Shown here: in pieces, positions 1 to 8,012 of the stretch
How the letters are laid out: every line of letters begins with the position of its first letter
Numbering within the stretch: the stretch's first letter is position 1
From: Larkinella terrae
GTDB lineage: Bacteria; Bacteroidota; Bacteroidia; Cytophagales; Spirosomataceae
NCBI RefSeq assembly: GCF_009668025.1
Contig: NZ_WJXZ01000006.1
Coordinates: 248,001 to 312,000 of the forward strand
Length of the DNA: 64,000 nt
Direction: 5' to 3'
Program-made: the position numbers and the translations under genes
Notes under the pieces: generated by a model
Database searches by the model: none
What the model was told of the DNA's origin: nothing
The model's input: only the letters and a program-made list of their open reading frames with translations

Positions 1-1690
1 TTTTCTTCCGCAATTCGGGCGAAACCGGCTCTTTATCGGCCTTCGTTACAACCGCCAGCGCCGATTCCATGCTCTTTTCCACATCTCCTTCTTTCGCCTG
101 CGCCAGAATCGCATTAGCGGTTTTTTCGAGGCCTTGCTCATAAATTAACCGCCGACGCGTATAAGTGTCGTAGTAGGCGCGCATGAGCAGCATTTGCCAC
201 CGCCAGTTGTTTTTAAGTTCAGGATGAGCGGTTTCCAGACTTTTCCAGAAACGAAATGTAGCTTCCACACCGCCGTTTTGGGCCAGCGGCCCCTGCCAGT
301 TGTTTTCGAGCGCGGAAATACCGTCGGCGGCTTCGTTGGCCACCAACCAACCGAAGAAAAACCGGCTGTAGTCGTTCAGGATTTCGTTGACGTCTTTGGT
401 CGGATCCCAGGCGCGCTGGCTCCAAACGATCTTGTTAATATCATCGTGACAACCATCGGAGTACGACACAAAACCGTCAGTAAAGGCAGCGTATTTTCCG
501 TGGATTCCGGCGAAGAAAAACGGCCGCGGATTGATGGCTTCCCGGCCCAGCGTCAGGGCGTAAGCCTGATCCCAGCGCTCGACCGGAAATTCGCAACGGA
601 CGTTGTGCGTCAAATCCGGGTATTCGCGATGTTGGTAGTTTTTGGGCAGCCGGTACCGGGTTTCGGCCATCGGCGGACTGCTTGGTCCCGACACCACACC
701 CTGCAACCAGGTCGGCTTGTTTTGCGCCAGGTAATTGTAGAAATAGTCGATCTGTTCGGTGTTAAAACCCTGCAACGAAATCCAGATTTTGGCCTTCGGA
801 TGGGCTTTAACCAGCCTTTCCTGCAGGTCTTTCAGAAACGCCATCACCTCGCGCGGATGGTTATCGCCGGGGTCACCGCCGGGGAAAAAGATGTGGTCGA
901 GCCGGGGGCAGGATTTATAAAAAGCCTCGTGCTTTTCGATTTCCGCTTTTCGCTTCGCTTCGTCGGTCAGTTCGAATTCAACCGGCGTCCAGACCCAATA
1001 ATCCATGTCGTATTTCTGGCACAATTCGCTCATCCGAACCTGCATTTCGGTGGGCGGAATCTTGAAATGCGGGCTGGGTTTTTCTTCTTCGTGGAACGGA
1101 ATCCCTTCAATGGCATTGGTGCCGAAAATCGCCAGATCGCGGTAATACTGGTCAAATTGGGCAACCGTCCAGGCATCGTACGAATTAGCGGTGGTGCGAT
1201 ACCCCAACTGATGGCCACGAATCGGGTAGACGGGGGCGCTGGCAAATTCGACCGGGCTGACGAGTTCGAGCCGTTTGGCGTCCATTTTCAAATTCCGGAG
1301 TAACCAGCCGGAGCCGAATAGAATGCCGCGTGAATCGGCCCCGATGATCCAGAGGGTCGTTCCTTTGGCCCCGGTTTCAGTTACGATCCGGAAACCTTCC
1401 GGTTTTTGTTCCGGCAATCCGGTACCCGTTCGGGTCGGAACCGGTTTTCCCAGCACGTCCTTGTCCGAAGAAAGCGCCAGAACGAGCGTCGTTGCGCCCC
1501 AGCTTTGCGACTGTTTCAGCGTCGTATTGGTGCGTTTGTCAATCTCCTCCACCAGCATCTGCGGAGCGGTCGTCCGCATGGGAGCGGGGATGGAAGGGGA
1601 AACGACAATAACCGCATTTTTTAGATTAACGGGTTGAGCGGCAAGCGGTAACGTGAGCAGGAGTAATAGAATACTTAAAAAAGATTTCAT
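1..1690 (-). CDS. Secreted glycoside-hydrolase-like TIM-barrel protein (3' end beyond window)
   Basis: The reading frame is open from an ATG at 1690 down to base 1, giving at least 563 residues without a stop. It begins with a signal peptide (MKSFLSILLLLLTLPLAAQ). Residues about 25-150 resemble the alpha-glucuronidase/GH20-type N-terminal domain (VVSPSIPAP, then LWIIGADSRGILFGSGWLL). A likely TIM barrel follows, beginning near PVYPIRGHQLGYRTTANSYD, with IFFPGGDPGDNHP and FTDGFVSYSDGCHDDINK further on. By analogy with such families it should act on oligosaccharides in the periplasm or outside the cell; the substrate is unknown. A plus-strand open frame over 194-1303 is its shadow. The aminotransferase gene lies upstream on the same strand, separated by 265 bp of palindromic repeats. 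The secreted glycoside-hydrolase class is fairly safe; the family number is not. Confidence 0.72.
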   Translation of the reverse strand, partial: MKSFLSILLLLLTLPLAAQPVNLKNAVIVVSPSIPAPMRTTAPQMLVEEIDKRTNTTLKQSQSWGATTLVLALSSDKDVLGKPVPTRTGTGLPEQKPEGFRIVTETGAKGTTLWIIGADSRGILFGSGWLLRNLKMDAKRLELVSPVEFASAPVYPIRGHQLGYRTTANSYDAWTVAQFDQYYRDLAIFGTNAIEGIPFHEEEKPSPHFKIPPTEMQVRMSELCQKYDMDYWVWTPVEFELTDEAKRKAEIEKHEAFYKSCPRLDHIFFPGGDPGDNHPREVMAFLKDLQERLVKAHPKAKIWISLQGFNTEQIDYFYNYLAQNKPTWLQGVVSGPSSPPMAETRYRLPKNYQHREYPDLTHNVRCEFPVERWDQAYALTLGREAINPRPFFFAGIHGKYAAFTDGFVSYSDGCHDDINKIVWSQRAWDPTKDVNEILNDYSRFFFGWLVANEAADGISALENNWQGPLAQNGGVEATFRFWKSLETAHPELKNNWRWQMLLMRAYYDTYTRRRLIYEQGLEKTANAILAQAKEGDVEKSMESALAVVTKADKEPVSPELRKK

Positions 1691-1716
1691 TTTAGGGACT
1701 AGGAGAGTTTGTTGGA

Positions 1717-1973
1717 GTTATTTCGCGGACGGGGCCGCCCGGCGGTTGAGCAGAGTTAAAGGGAGTTAAGCGGAGAAATATAAAACTCTGCTTAACTCTT
1801 TTTTACTCCGCTTAGAGCCTGTCTAAATTTTATACTTTACTTTCTTTCGCGTTGCCCCCAACCCCCTAAAGGGGGCTTTAATCGGTGTGCGAAAGCCCCC
1901 TTTAGGGGGTTGGGGGCAACATAGAAAACATGATTTACTATTTTTGGACAATCTTTTAACTCTGCGAAACAAC
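1717..1973. repeat. Family B palindromic repeat (copy B1), split by a family A element
   Basis: The outer ends read TTATTTCGCGGA at the left and AACTCTGCGAAACAAC at the right. The interior holds the inverted motif AGTTAAGCGGAG / CTCCGCTTA and CAGAGTT / AACTCTG. Other copies lie at 44922-45020, 49596-49852 and 52099-52192. Here the element is interrupted at CCGCTTA by a family A insertion. The right end supplies the last four codons and the stop of the aminotransferase gene. Confidence 0.75.
1815..1955. mobile_element. Family A GC-rich hairpin element (copy A1, MITE-like)
   Basis: The termini are GAGCCTGTCTAAA at the left and the imperfect inverted counterpart TTTGGACAATCTT at the right. TTA lies on both sides (1812-1814 and 1956-1958), as expected for a 3-bp target duplication. 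The centre is a strong hairpin: GCCCCCAACCCCCT is followed by its inverted copy AGGGGGTTGGGGGC. At 141 bp it has no coding capacity. Related copies lie at about 21494, 49677, 59237 and 59343. It sits inside family B copy B1. Confidence 0.72.
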
Positions 1974-3191
1974 CCGTTGGATTTTACGAATGGCTTCAGC
2001 AAAGGAGCGCATGTCTTCGCGGGTGCCCAGCATGGCGTGTTGGAAGATCCAGACTGCTTCGTCGCTACAGGCGCGTTCGGCTGCGGGGCAATTCACGGAG
2101 GTGTAATCGACGGTTTCCGGAATGGCGTAACACATGAAATTTTTGTTCTGAAAAACCGGCTGTTTGTAAAGCGGATGCGGATAACCCATCGAACACGGTA
2201 CCCCTTCGGCCGCCAGCTGCGCGACGAAATCTTTCCGGGAAAGACCGCCAAAGGCCGACGCGTCGTACTTGAAAATGTACAGATGGTAGCAATGCCGGAT
2301 TTCTTCGGTTCCCCGGCTTAAAGGCGTAGTGCCGTCGATGTCTGCCAGTAATTCATTTAAATACAGGCCGTTATCGTTGCGCAAAACTGTCTGTTCTTCC
2401 AGCCGGTTGAGTTGCTGGGAAAGCAAAACCGCCTGCATCTGGGTGATGCGGTAATTGCAGCCGGGGTTGAAATGGTCGTACCACTGGTGGCCTTCCACAC
2501 GACCGACGTTCCGGAGCGACGCCATCATGCGGTAAAGACTTTCGTCGTTCGTGACTACGATACCGCCTTCGCCACTCGTCAGGTTTTTAGACGATTGAAA
2601 ACTGAAACTGCCCACATCGCCGATGGAACCCAGTTTGCGCCCCCTGTATTCGGCACCGTGGGCGTGGGCCGCATCTTCGATCACGCGTAAATTGTGTCGT
2701 TGGGCGATGTCCAGAATGGCGTCCATGTCGCAGGCCAAACCGGCAAAATGAACGGGAATAATGACTTTGGTTCGTTCCGTAATGGCCGCTTCAATGGCTT
2801 TCGGATCGAGGTTGTAGGTGTCGGGATCGATGTCCACAAAAACCGGTACACAGTTGACTTCCAGTACCGTAGATGCCGTTGCGATGAACGTGTAGGGCGG
2901 AACGATCACCTCATCGCCGGGACGAACTCCGCAGGAAATCAGCGCCAGCCGGAGCGAAACAGAACCGTTGACGCAGGTAACGGCGTATTTCGTGCCGCAG
3001 TAAGCCGCGAATGCCTGCTCGAAAGCCGCCACGGCCTCCCCGCAGTCGGGATTGCCCCAGCGTCCGCTCCGAATGACCTCGGCCACGGCCTGAACTTCAC
3101 TTTCGTCGTAAATGGGCCAGGGGAAGGTCGACTGCACGGTTTTTTCTCCGCCATCGATGGCCAGGGTTTCCGGTGTGCTTTTCATTTTCAT
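1956..3191 (-). CDS. DegT/DnrJ/EryC1/StrS-family PLP aminotransferase
   Basis: This 411-residue protein has the full aspartate-aminotransferase-fold DegT domain. The cofactor-binding lysine is K202 in SFQSSKNLTSGEGG, and D173 in VIEDAAHAHGA would contact the PLP ring nitrogen. VPPYTFIATASTVL near residue 100 is the usual family block. These enzymes aminate keto-sugars for deoxyaminosugar synthesis, or act as related sugar dehydratases. The substrate cannot be read here, and the context of a glycoside-hydrolase-like gene and a sugar isomerase suggests sugar metabolism more than antibiotic synthesis. The final residues VSQS and the stop codon lie inside repeat B1, so the native C terminus may have been altered by repeat insertion. 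It is divergent from the membrane protein gene at 3315. Confidence 0.9.
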   Translation of the reverse strand: MKMKSTPETLAIDGGEKTVQSTFPWPIYDESEVQAVAEVIRSGRWGNPDCGEAVAAFEQAFAAYCGTKYAVTCVNGSVSLRLALISCGVRPGDEVIVPPYTFIATASTVLEVNCVPVFVDIDPDTYNLDPKAIEAAITERTKVIIPVHFAGLACDMDAILDIAQRHNLRVIEDAAHAHGAEYRGRKLGSIGDVGSFSFQSSKNLTSGEGGIVVTNDESLYRMMASLRNVGRVEGHQWYDHFNPGCNYRITQMQAVLLSQQLNRLEEQTVLRNDNGLYLNELLADIDGTTPLSRGTEEIRHCYHLYIFKYDASAFGGLSRKDFVAQLAAEGVPCSMGYPHPLYKQPVFQNKNFMCYAIPETVDYTSVNCPAAERACSDEAVWIFQHAMLGTREDMRSFAEAIRKIQRVVSQS

Positions 3192-3230
3192 ACCAATCGA
3201 ATCCCTTAAAGTACGCGATCCAATGGGTTT

Positions 3231-3271
3231 CAGGCTATTGCAGCCGAATAAATTTTGCGGAGAATAGCCTG
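3231..3271. promoter_or_regulatory. Inverted repeat in the divergent promoter region
   Basis: A perfect 9-bp inverted repeat, CAGGCTATT (3231-3239) and AATAGCCTG (3263-3271), lies between the divergent aminotransferase and membrane-protein genes, with CCG/CGG nested inside. It could be an operator for a regulator of both genes or a leader hairpin of the plus-strand gene. No regulator gene is adjacent. Confidence 0.4.
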
Positions 3272-3314
3272 TTTCGCAGCCCGTAACGTATTAGTTCAAA
3301 ACCCCTTAACCACT

Positions 3315-4598
3315 ATGAACGTCAAGTCATTATTTACCAGCCTGCTCGTCGCGGGCATGGCCATGGGCACGGCCTGGGCCATCCGCGGGCAATTCGGGCA
3401 CGAACAGGGTGCCGCCTGGGCCGGAGGCATCGGGGCACTGGGTATTTTGTTGGTTGCCAAACGGACGGATTGGTACTCAAAAGTGTTCAAGGCCGCGCTG
3501 GCGTCGGCCATCGGCTGGGGCACGGGAGGAATAATGAGCTACGGCATTGTGGTGGGATACGGACGCGGCATCGACTTTGTGAATGTCTATTACGGCCTGG
3601 TGATGCTGTTCATCATCGGCGGTTTATACGGGTTTATCGGGGGCGGTTTGTTCGGGCTGGCCCTGGCCGATTCGGATAAAAAACGCGTTAGCTGGCATCG
3701 GATGATCGTCGAAATGCTGGTTGGTGGTTTGATCGTTTACTATTTGCTGATCGAGGAGTGGGGCTGGTTAATGACACCCCCGCGCTCCGAAATGTGGGCG
3801 TCTTGCCTGGGAATGGCGTTTGCGCTGACCTGGTTTATGTACCGCAACGAACAATATTCAGCCCTGCGCGTAGCGGTTTTTGCGGGATTGGGCGCCGGAT
3901 TCGGGTTTGCCTTCGGAAACTTCCTGCAGGTGATGGGCGGGGTGGCAGAAATCAAGTTTAACTTCTGGAATGTAATGGAATATTCCATCGGTTTTTTCGG
4001 GGGCGGGGGCATGGCCTACGGCACGTTTACGTCGGACTGGGAGCCCGCTGAAAACCGCGAAAAAAGAAGCCGGATCTGGTTTCCGTTGCTGATGCTGACG
4101 CTGGTTATTCCGTTCATCGTGTGGGATCAGACGTTTACAATGGAGAAACTGGAAGGAACCTACAGCAAAATTGCCACGGGCGATATCGTGGGTTTGATCA
4201 CCAACGTTCGGTGGATAACACTGGCTATTTTGCTGGTAACCAGCGCGATCTGGTTTATGAAGTTTTACCGCAATAAAACAACCGAATTCGTCAGCTATAC
4301 GTACAACGACGTCCGCACGTTTTTCATCGGCCACCTCGGCCTGTATACGGTTTTTAGTTTTCTGACCACCGGCGCCTACATGAGCACGTACCGGATCGAG
4401 CAATACCTCTACGTAGCCAATCTGCTGATTATTACCGCAGTTATTGGAAAAGCAAAACCCGGTTTTTCGAGCCGGGGTCTGTATGCGGGCCGCTGGGCAA
4501 TGGGCTTTGCGGTGGTGATGGTATTTATTGCGCTGATTACCCTGGTCGCCATCCATTCGCACGGTGAAATGAAAATGATGAACCGGCGGTTTCAATAA
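3315..4598 (+). CDS. Polytopic inner-membrane protein of unknown function
   Basis: I do not recognise the family. I chose ATG 3315 (MNVKSLFTSLLVAGMAMGTA), which gives 427 residues and puts a hydrophobic segment at the N terminus. An in-frame start 60 bp upstream would add an arginine-rich leader lacking membrane character. About eleven or twelve hydrophobic segments span the protein. Very glycine-rich helices and an N-terminal motif RGQFGHEQGAAWAGG look like packed transport or sensor helices, and HSHGEMKMMNRRFQ closes the cytoplasmic tail. No ATP-binding or known transporter signature is visible. It converges on the sugar isomerase-like gene across a shared terminator and is divergent from the aminotransferase. 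A sugar-related transport role would be inference from neighbours only. Confidence 0.7.
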   Translation: MNVKSLFTSLLVAGMAMGTAWAIRGQFGHEQGAAWAGGIGALGILLVAKRTDWYSKVFKAALASAIGWGTGGIMSYGIVVGYGRGIDFVNVYYGLVMLFIIGGLYGFIGGGLFGLALADSDKKRVSWHRMIVEMLVGGLIVYYLLIEEWGWLMTPPRSEMWASCLGMAFALTWFMYRNEQYSALRVAVFAGLGAGFGFAFGNFLQVMGGVAEIKFNFWNVMEYSIGFFGGGGMAYGTFTSDWEPAENREKRSRIWFPLLMLTLVIPFIVWDQTFTMEKLEGTYSKIATGDIVGLITNVRWITLAILLVTSAIWFMKFYRNKTTEFVSYTYNDVRTFFIGHLGLYTVFSFLTTGAYMSTYRIEQYLYVANLLIITAVIGKAKPGFSSRGLYAGRWAMGFAVVMVFIALITLVAIHSHGEMKMMNRRFQ

Positions 4599-4632
4599 AA
4601 AAAGGGGTGGTTTTGGCCACCCCCGGTTTTTA
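4599..4632. terminator. Bidirectional intrinsic terminator
   Basis: The stem GGGGTGG (4604-4610) pairs with CCACCCC (4617-4623), preceded by an A-run and followed by a T-run. It sits between convergent stop codons and can serve both genes. Confidence 0.75.
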
Positions 4633-5673
4633 GCTCAGGATCGCGTTTCGACAGTAATTAACGCATTTTTTGACTTCCGCAACGGAATTGGAACCCGCCG
4701 GAATCTGATACTCCAGCTCAACCACCGCCGGGAATTTATACTTCTGTTCGCGCATCAGTTTCAGGACCTGCGTCAGGGGCGTATCGCCTTGTCCCCAGGG
4801 CAGATTGCCTTTTCCGTGCGCAGCGGTTTGGCGGTCTTTGATGTGCATGCTGGCTATGCGGTCGTGCTTCTGTTTGATCAGAATCAGCGGGTCGGGATTG
4901 CCCGCGGCCACGTAATGCCCCAGATCGAAGTTGAGCGCGTTGGCCGGTGACTGGGCGAGGGCGGTATCCCAGAACGTCGGGGTTTGTTGCTCGTGGCCGT
5001 GGTAGCCAACCCGCAAACCGTGTTTTTCGGCCATTTTGCCGAGCTTGAGCGTGTGGGCGTCGTTGGCCGGGTGTTCGAGCGTCACCTGATTGGCACCCAG
5101 CAGTTTAGCGGCCCGCATTCCGTAATCGATCTCGGCGTCGGAACTCTGCATGCCAAAGGTCGAGGGTTTAAACGCGTAGATCTGGACCCCCGCCTGGTTG
5201 TACATTTTACGAACCTGCTCAAACTTGTTCATCGGGGCCGAAAGCCGCCATTGAGTCAGTTCCTGCTGGTAGGCTTTCCGCTGGGCTTCTACCTCCGCCA
5301 GTGTTTTTTGCTCGTCTTCGGTCAGCGTCTGGTTCTCGCGACGCTTCCGCATCAGCGGGCCAACCACCTTCATATCGACCTTACTTTTGGGAGCGCCCGC
5401 GAACGATTCCGCCGGATCACCCATCAATTCAATGGCGCTGATGCCGCTGTCCAGAACGTATTGCAAGGTTGCATCCGCACTCTGGTCGGGCATTTCCCGA
5501 AACGAATACGTAATGCATCCGATCTGAACACCGTCGATCAGCGAGTTGGGTTTGTCGCCCAGGCTCCGGAGGAGGGCGGGAGCGCCAAAAACCGGTTTTG
5601 TCCCCACCATGAGGCCCGAAACGAGCGCGGTTGTCGCGCCAATAAACTGACGCCGGGATTGGTTATTTTTCAT
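4630..5673 (-). CDS. Tat-exported sugar phosphate isomerase/epimerase-like protein
   Basis: This 347-residue protein starts with a twin-arginine signal (SRRQFIGATTALVSG) ending near AFG-type residues around 30. The rest is an AP-endonuclease-2/xylose-isomerase-like TIM barrel. Likely metal ligands appear in order: IELMGD (E82), VTLEHP, LNFDLGH, ASMHIKD and VVELEY. This pattern is typical of the sugar isomerase/epimerase family in Bacteroidota, many members of which are periplasmic and act on 3-keto-sugars or related intermediates. Residues about 100-140 carry a charged insertion (RKRRENQTLTEDEQ). The substrate is unknown. The gene converges with the membrane protein gene and shares its terminator. 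Confidence 0.85.
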   Translation of the reverse strand: MKNNQSRRQFIGATTALVSGLMVGTKPVFGAPALLRSLGDKPNSLIDGVQIGCITYSFREMPDQSADATLQYVLDSGISAIELMGDPAESFAGAPKSKVDMKVVGPLMRKRRENQTLTEDEQKTLAEVEAQRKAYQQELTQWRLSAPMNKFEQVRKMYNQAGVQIYAFKPSTFGMQSSDAEIDYGMRAAKLLGANQVTLEHPANDAHTLKLGKMAEKHGLRVGYHGHEQQTPTFWDTALAQSPANALNFDLGHYVAAGNPDPLILIKQKHDRIASMHIKDRQTAAHGKGNLPWGQGDTPLTQVLKLMREQKYKFPAVVELEYQIPAGSNSVAEVKKCVNYCRNAILS

Positions 5674-5841
5674 ATGTTTTCCGGAATAGAATGAGGTAAG
5701 AATGGTCAGTATATTTCAGAAAGAACGCTGCGGAATGGGTTTACTCGGTTTGGTTTATTTTAAGTATACCGGTTTCGGCATCAGGTAGTTAGTTTGCAGG
5801 AGGTAAAAATTGCTGACACAAGCTGTATTTTCGGAAAATCA

Positions 5842-5870
5842 ATTGAAAACTAAGTTTAAAAGTACCTTTG
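5842..5870 (+). promoter_or_regulatory. Putative Bacteroidota-type promoter of the GT9 gene
   Basis: TACCTTTG at 5863-5870 fits the Bacteroidota -7 consensus TAnnTTTG. An ATTG at 5842-5845 could be a -33 element, although the 17-nt spacer is shorter than the usual 19-21. The start codon at 5935 lies about 60 nt downstream. Confidence 0.45.
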
Positions 5871-5934
5871 AGTTTCCTGAGTAGACAATTTCCTTATATT
5901 ACACAGCCGCATTACCTTCCTGCTGTCCAGACTC

Positions 5935-7200
5935 ATGACCAATACTGCCATCTCGCTGCTTGAAAAGTATTTTGGCCGATTATTCTGTACTTTACTCACG
6001 TTGATCCGTAACATTAGGGCGGTTTTCTTTCCGGAAAACAAGGTGGATCAGCCTACCCGAAAGATTGTCTTTATCAAATTCATTGAGCAGGGAGCGCTGG
6101 TTCTCCACCAGGCTACTTTTAAAGAAGCAGCCCGGACGTATGGCCCGGCCAATGTTTATCTCTGCACCTTTTCCGCCAGTACACCCCTGATTGATCTGCT
6201 GGACGTGTTTCCCCGGGAAAACCAGATCGTGATTAACGAAAAAAGCCTCTGGCTCTTTGCGAAAGGGTTTATTCAGGCGCTCATTCAGATCCGCCGAAAT
6301 CGTATCGATACCGCAATCGACCTGGAATTTTTTTCGCGTGCCACCGCCATTTTCGGTTATTTAACGGGAGCGACCAAACGGGTCGGCTACCACCGGTTCA
6401 AGGGCTCCCAAAATTACCGGGGCGATTTGTTTACGCATAAGCTCAGTTATTCGCATTACGTTCACGTGTCAGCGAGTGGCTGGTGTCAACTCAAGAGCCT
6501 GGAAATACCGGTAAAAAAACTGCCTGCTTTGCCTTTTCCGGTACCTGCTATCCAAACGGAGGTAAGTTTTCGACCAAATGAACAGGATTTGATTCGTTTG
6601 AATGATTTAATGGGCGCTGAAGCGGACAATGGCAAATCCATTATCATTATTAACCCCAGTTTAAATGACGTTCTGCCGCTGCGAAGATGGCCCGAAAACC
6701 GGTTCAGGGAGCTAATCGGCAAACTAACCAGCCAATTTCCCGATCACACTCTTGTTTTTACCGGGCGGAAAGACGAATGGGAAAAAACCGGTCATTTTAT
6801 GGATTCCATGCAGTTGCCGAGTGCTGTCAATTTGTGCGGAAAAACGGAGTTACGGGATATTCTGACCTTGTATTGCCACTCGAAATTGCTAGTGACCAGC
6901 GACAGTGGACCGGCCCATTTTGCGGCCATGACCCCGGTCCATACCCTTGTTCTGTTTGGCCCTGAAACACCGGCCTTGTATGCTCCCTTATCGGTCAGAA
7001 CCCACGTTATCTACAACGCGTTGCCCTGTAGCCCCTGCTACAATGTCTACAATAACCGCGTGTCGCCCTGTCAGAATAACCTTTGTATGCAATCCATTTC
7101 GGTGGATCAGGTCATGAAAACCGTTCGGGAAATCAGTCGCTCAACTCACTGGGAAACCAGTATTCCCTTTTCTTCGCAATCATCCTCCAAACTAAGTTAA
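5935..7200 (+). CDS. Glycosyltransferase family 9 (heptosyltransferase-like)
   Basis: This 421-residue protein has the GT9 layout, with an N-terminal Rossmann half beginning IVFIKFIEQGALVLHQATFK. The C-terminal nucleotide-sugar half includes IIINPSLNDVLPLRRWP, LVFTGRKDE and the hallmark LVTSDSGPAHFAA followed by LVLFGPETP. These residues hold the ADP-heptose or other nucleotide sugar in LPS core heptosyltransferases. A basic, hydrophobic N terminus (about residues 1-35) may tether it to the inner membrane face. A cysteine-rich patch CSPCYN...CQNNLC near 355-375 is common in this branch of GT9 proteins. It is probably a cell-envelope glycan transferase. It seems to stand alone, with the next gene having its own promoter. 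Confidence 0.85.
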   Translation: MTNTAISLLEKYFGRLFCTLLTLIRNIRAVFFPENKVDQPTRKIVFIKFIEQGALVLHQATFKEAARTYGPANVYLCTFSASTPLIDLLDVFPRENQIVINEKSLWLFAKGFIQALIQIRRNRIDTAIDLEFFSRATAIFGYLTGATKRVGYHRFKGSQNYRGDLFTHKLSYSHYVHVSASGWCQLKSLEIPVKKLPALPFPVPAIQTEVSFRPNEQDLIRLNDLMGAEADNGKSIIIINPSLNDVLPLRRWPENRFRELIGKLTSQFPDHTLVFTGRKDEWEKTGHFMDSMQLPSAVNLCGKTELRDILTLYCHSKLLVTSDSGPAHFAAMTPVHTLVLFGPETPALYAPLSVRTHVIYNALPCSPCYNVYNNRVSPCQNNLCMQSISVDQVMKTVREISRSTHWETSIPFSSQSSSKLS

Positions 7201-7231
7201 CAACAGTACTGCTCCTCATATATTTATCCGA

Positions 7232-7262
7232 TTTACAAGCATTTCGGTAGCCGCTACCTTTG
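7232..7262 (+). promoter_or_regulatory. Putative promoter of the secreted orphan gene
   Basis: TTTA (7232-7235), a 19-nt spacer and TACCTTTG (7255-7262) match the Bacteroidota -33/-7 arrangement (TTTG-N19-21-TAnnTTTG) with one mismatch. The start codon follows about 60 nt downstream at 7324. Confidence 0.55.
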
Positions 7263-7323
7263 TTCCATAGCCCACGGCTTTTCACGCCCGGGCCGGATAA
7301 ATCCACTTTTATTCCCTACACCA

Positions 7324-7959
7324 ATGAAATCTGTTCTGCTGTTTACCCTGTTGGCCTCCGTTTTGGATCTATGTTCCAACCCGTTTCCGGTTTCTCCCAA
7401 CATTGTTTTACCAACTCCCTGTAAAATGATTGACGGAAAAAATCGCCCGTATGCCTGCGAGTTTGAAATCCTGAACATCAACTTTATAGGAGCCAACAAC
7501 GAGATTCTGGCTAAAAGCACCGGCAATGGGCAGTACATCAAATTGCCGAAAAGCAAGGCCATCAGCTCCAGCTTGATTACCAATGGCGGTTCGCTGTTCT
7601 ACACGGTTTCGGTGAGTTTCCGCCGGATCAACCGGGCGTCCTTCTCCACGGATGCCTACACCCTCAGTAAATCCTCGATTACCGACCCAATTTCTCCGGG
7701 TGAAACCTCGGTGGTCGACAACACGATTAAGGTGGGTGCTAACATTCCCGACCCCTTAATCCGGCCAAACTGGGTGACGTTTACTATGCAATTGAACTAC
7801 TCGACTTCGGGACAGCCTACCTTAGTGGCGCCCCCGCAGTTGCTGATGCTCGAAAATCCGGTGACGTATGCAAAGATGACGAAGCCAACCTATCACCACG
7901 ACCGCGACCGCGCCGAAGCCTGGCGAACCTTTCAACTGTCCGTTAATTTCTCTGAATAA
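7324..7959 (+). CDS. Secreted protein of unknown function
   Basis: I do not recognise this 211-residue protein. The N terminus (MKSVLLFTLLASVLDLC) is a likely signal sequence, and the cysteine at residue 17 might serve as a lipobox, although the match is weak. The remainder is rich in Ser, Thr, Asn and Ile with alternating hydrophobic residues, suggesting an all-beta fold. A cysteine pair (CKMIDGKNRPYAC) could form a disulfide. It has its own promoter, and a short orphan gene follows after about 50 bp. It is probably a periplasmic or surface protein. Confidence 0.6.
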   Translation: MKSVLLFTLLASVLDLCSNPFPVSPNIVLPTPCKMIDGKNRPYACEFEILNINFIGANNEILAKSTGNGQYIKLPKSKAISSSLITNGGSLFYTVSVSFRRINRASFSTDAYTLSKSSITDPISPGETSVVDNTIKVGANIPDPLIRPNWVTFTMQLNYSTSGQPTLVAPPQLLMLENPVTYAKMTKPTYHHDRDRAEAWRTFQLSVNFSE

Positions 7960-8012
7960 CCCGCTGAATACTAGTAGTATATGTGGAGAGAAATCCATAG
8001 TTTTGGAAGGAT

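Noticed and set aside
194-1303. 369-codon open frame on the plus strand
   Set aside because: It lies opposite a minus-strand frame that has a signal peptide and recognisable barrel motifs. Its own translation has no sensible domain.
1815-1955. GC-rich hairpins considered as plain terminators
   Set aside because: Their multiple copies, inverted termini and TTA/TAA flanking duplications fit a mobile element better, though they may also end transcripts.
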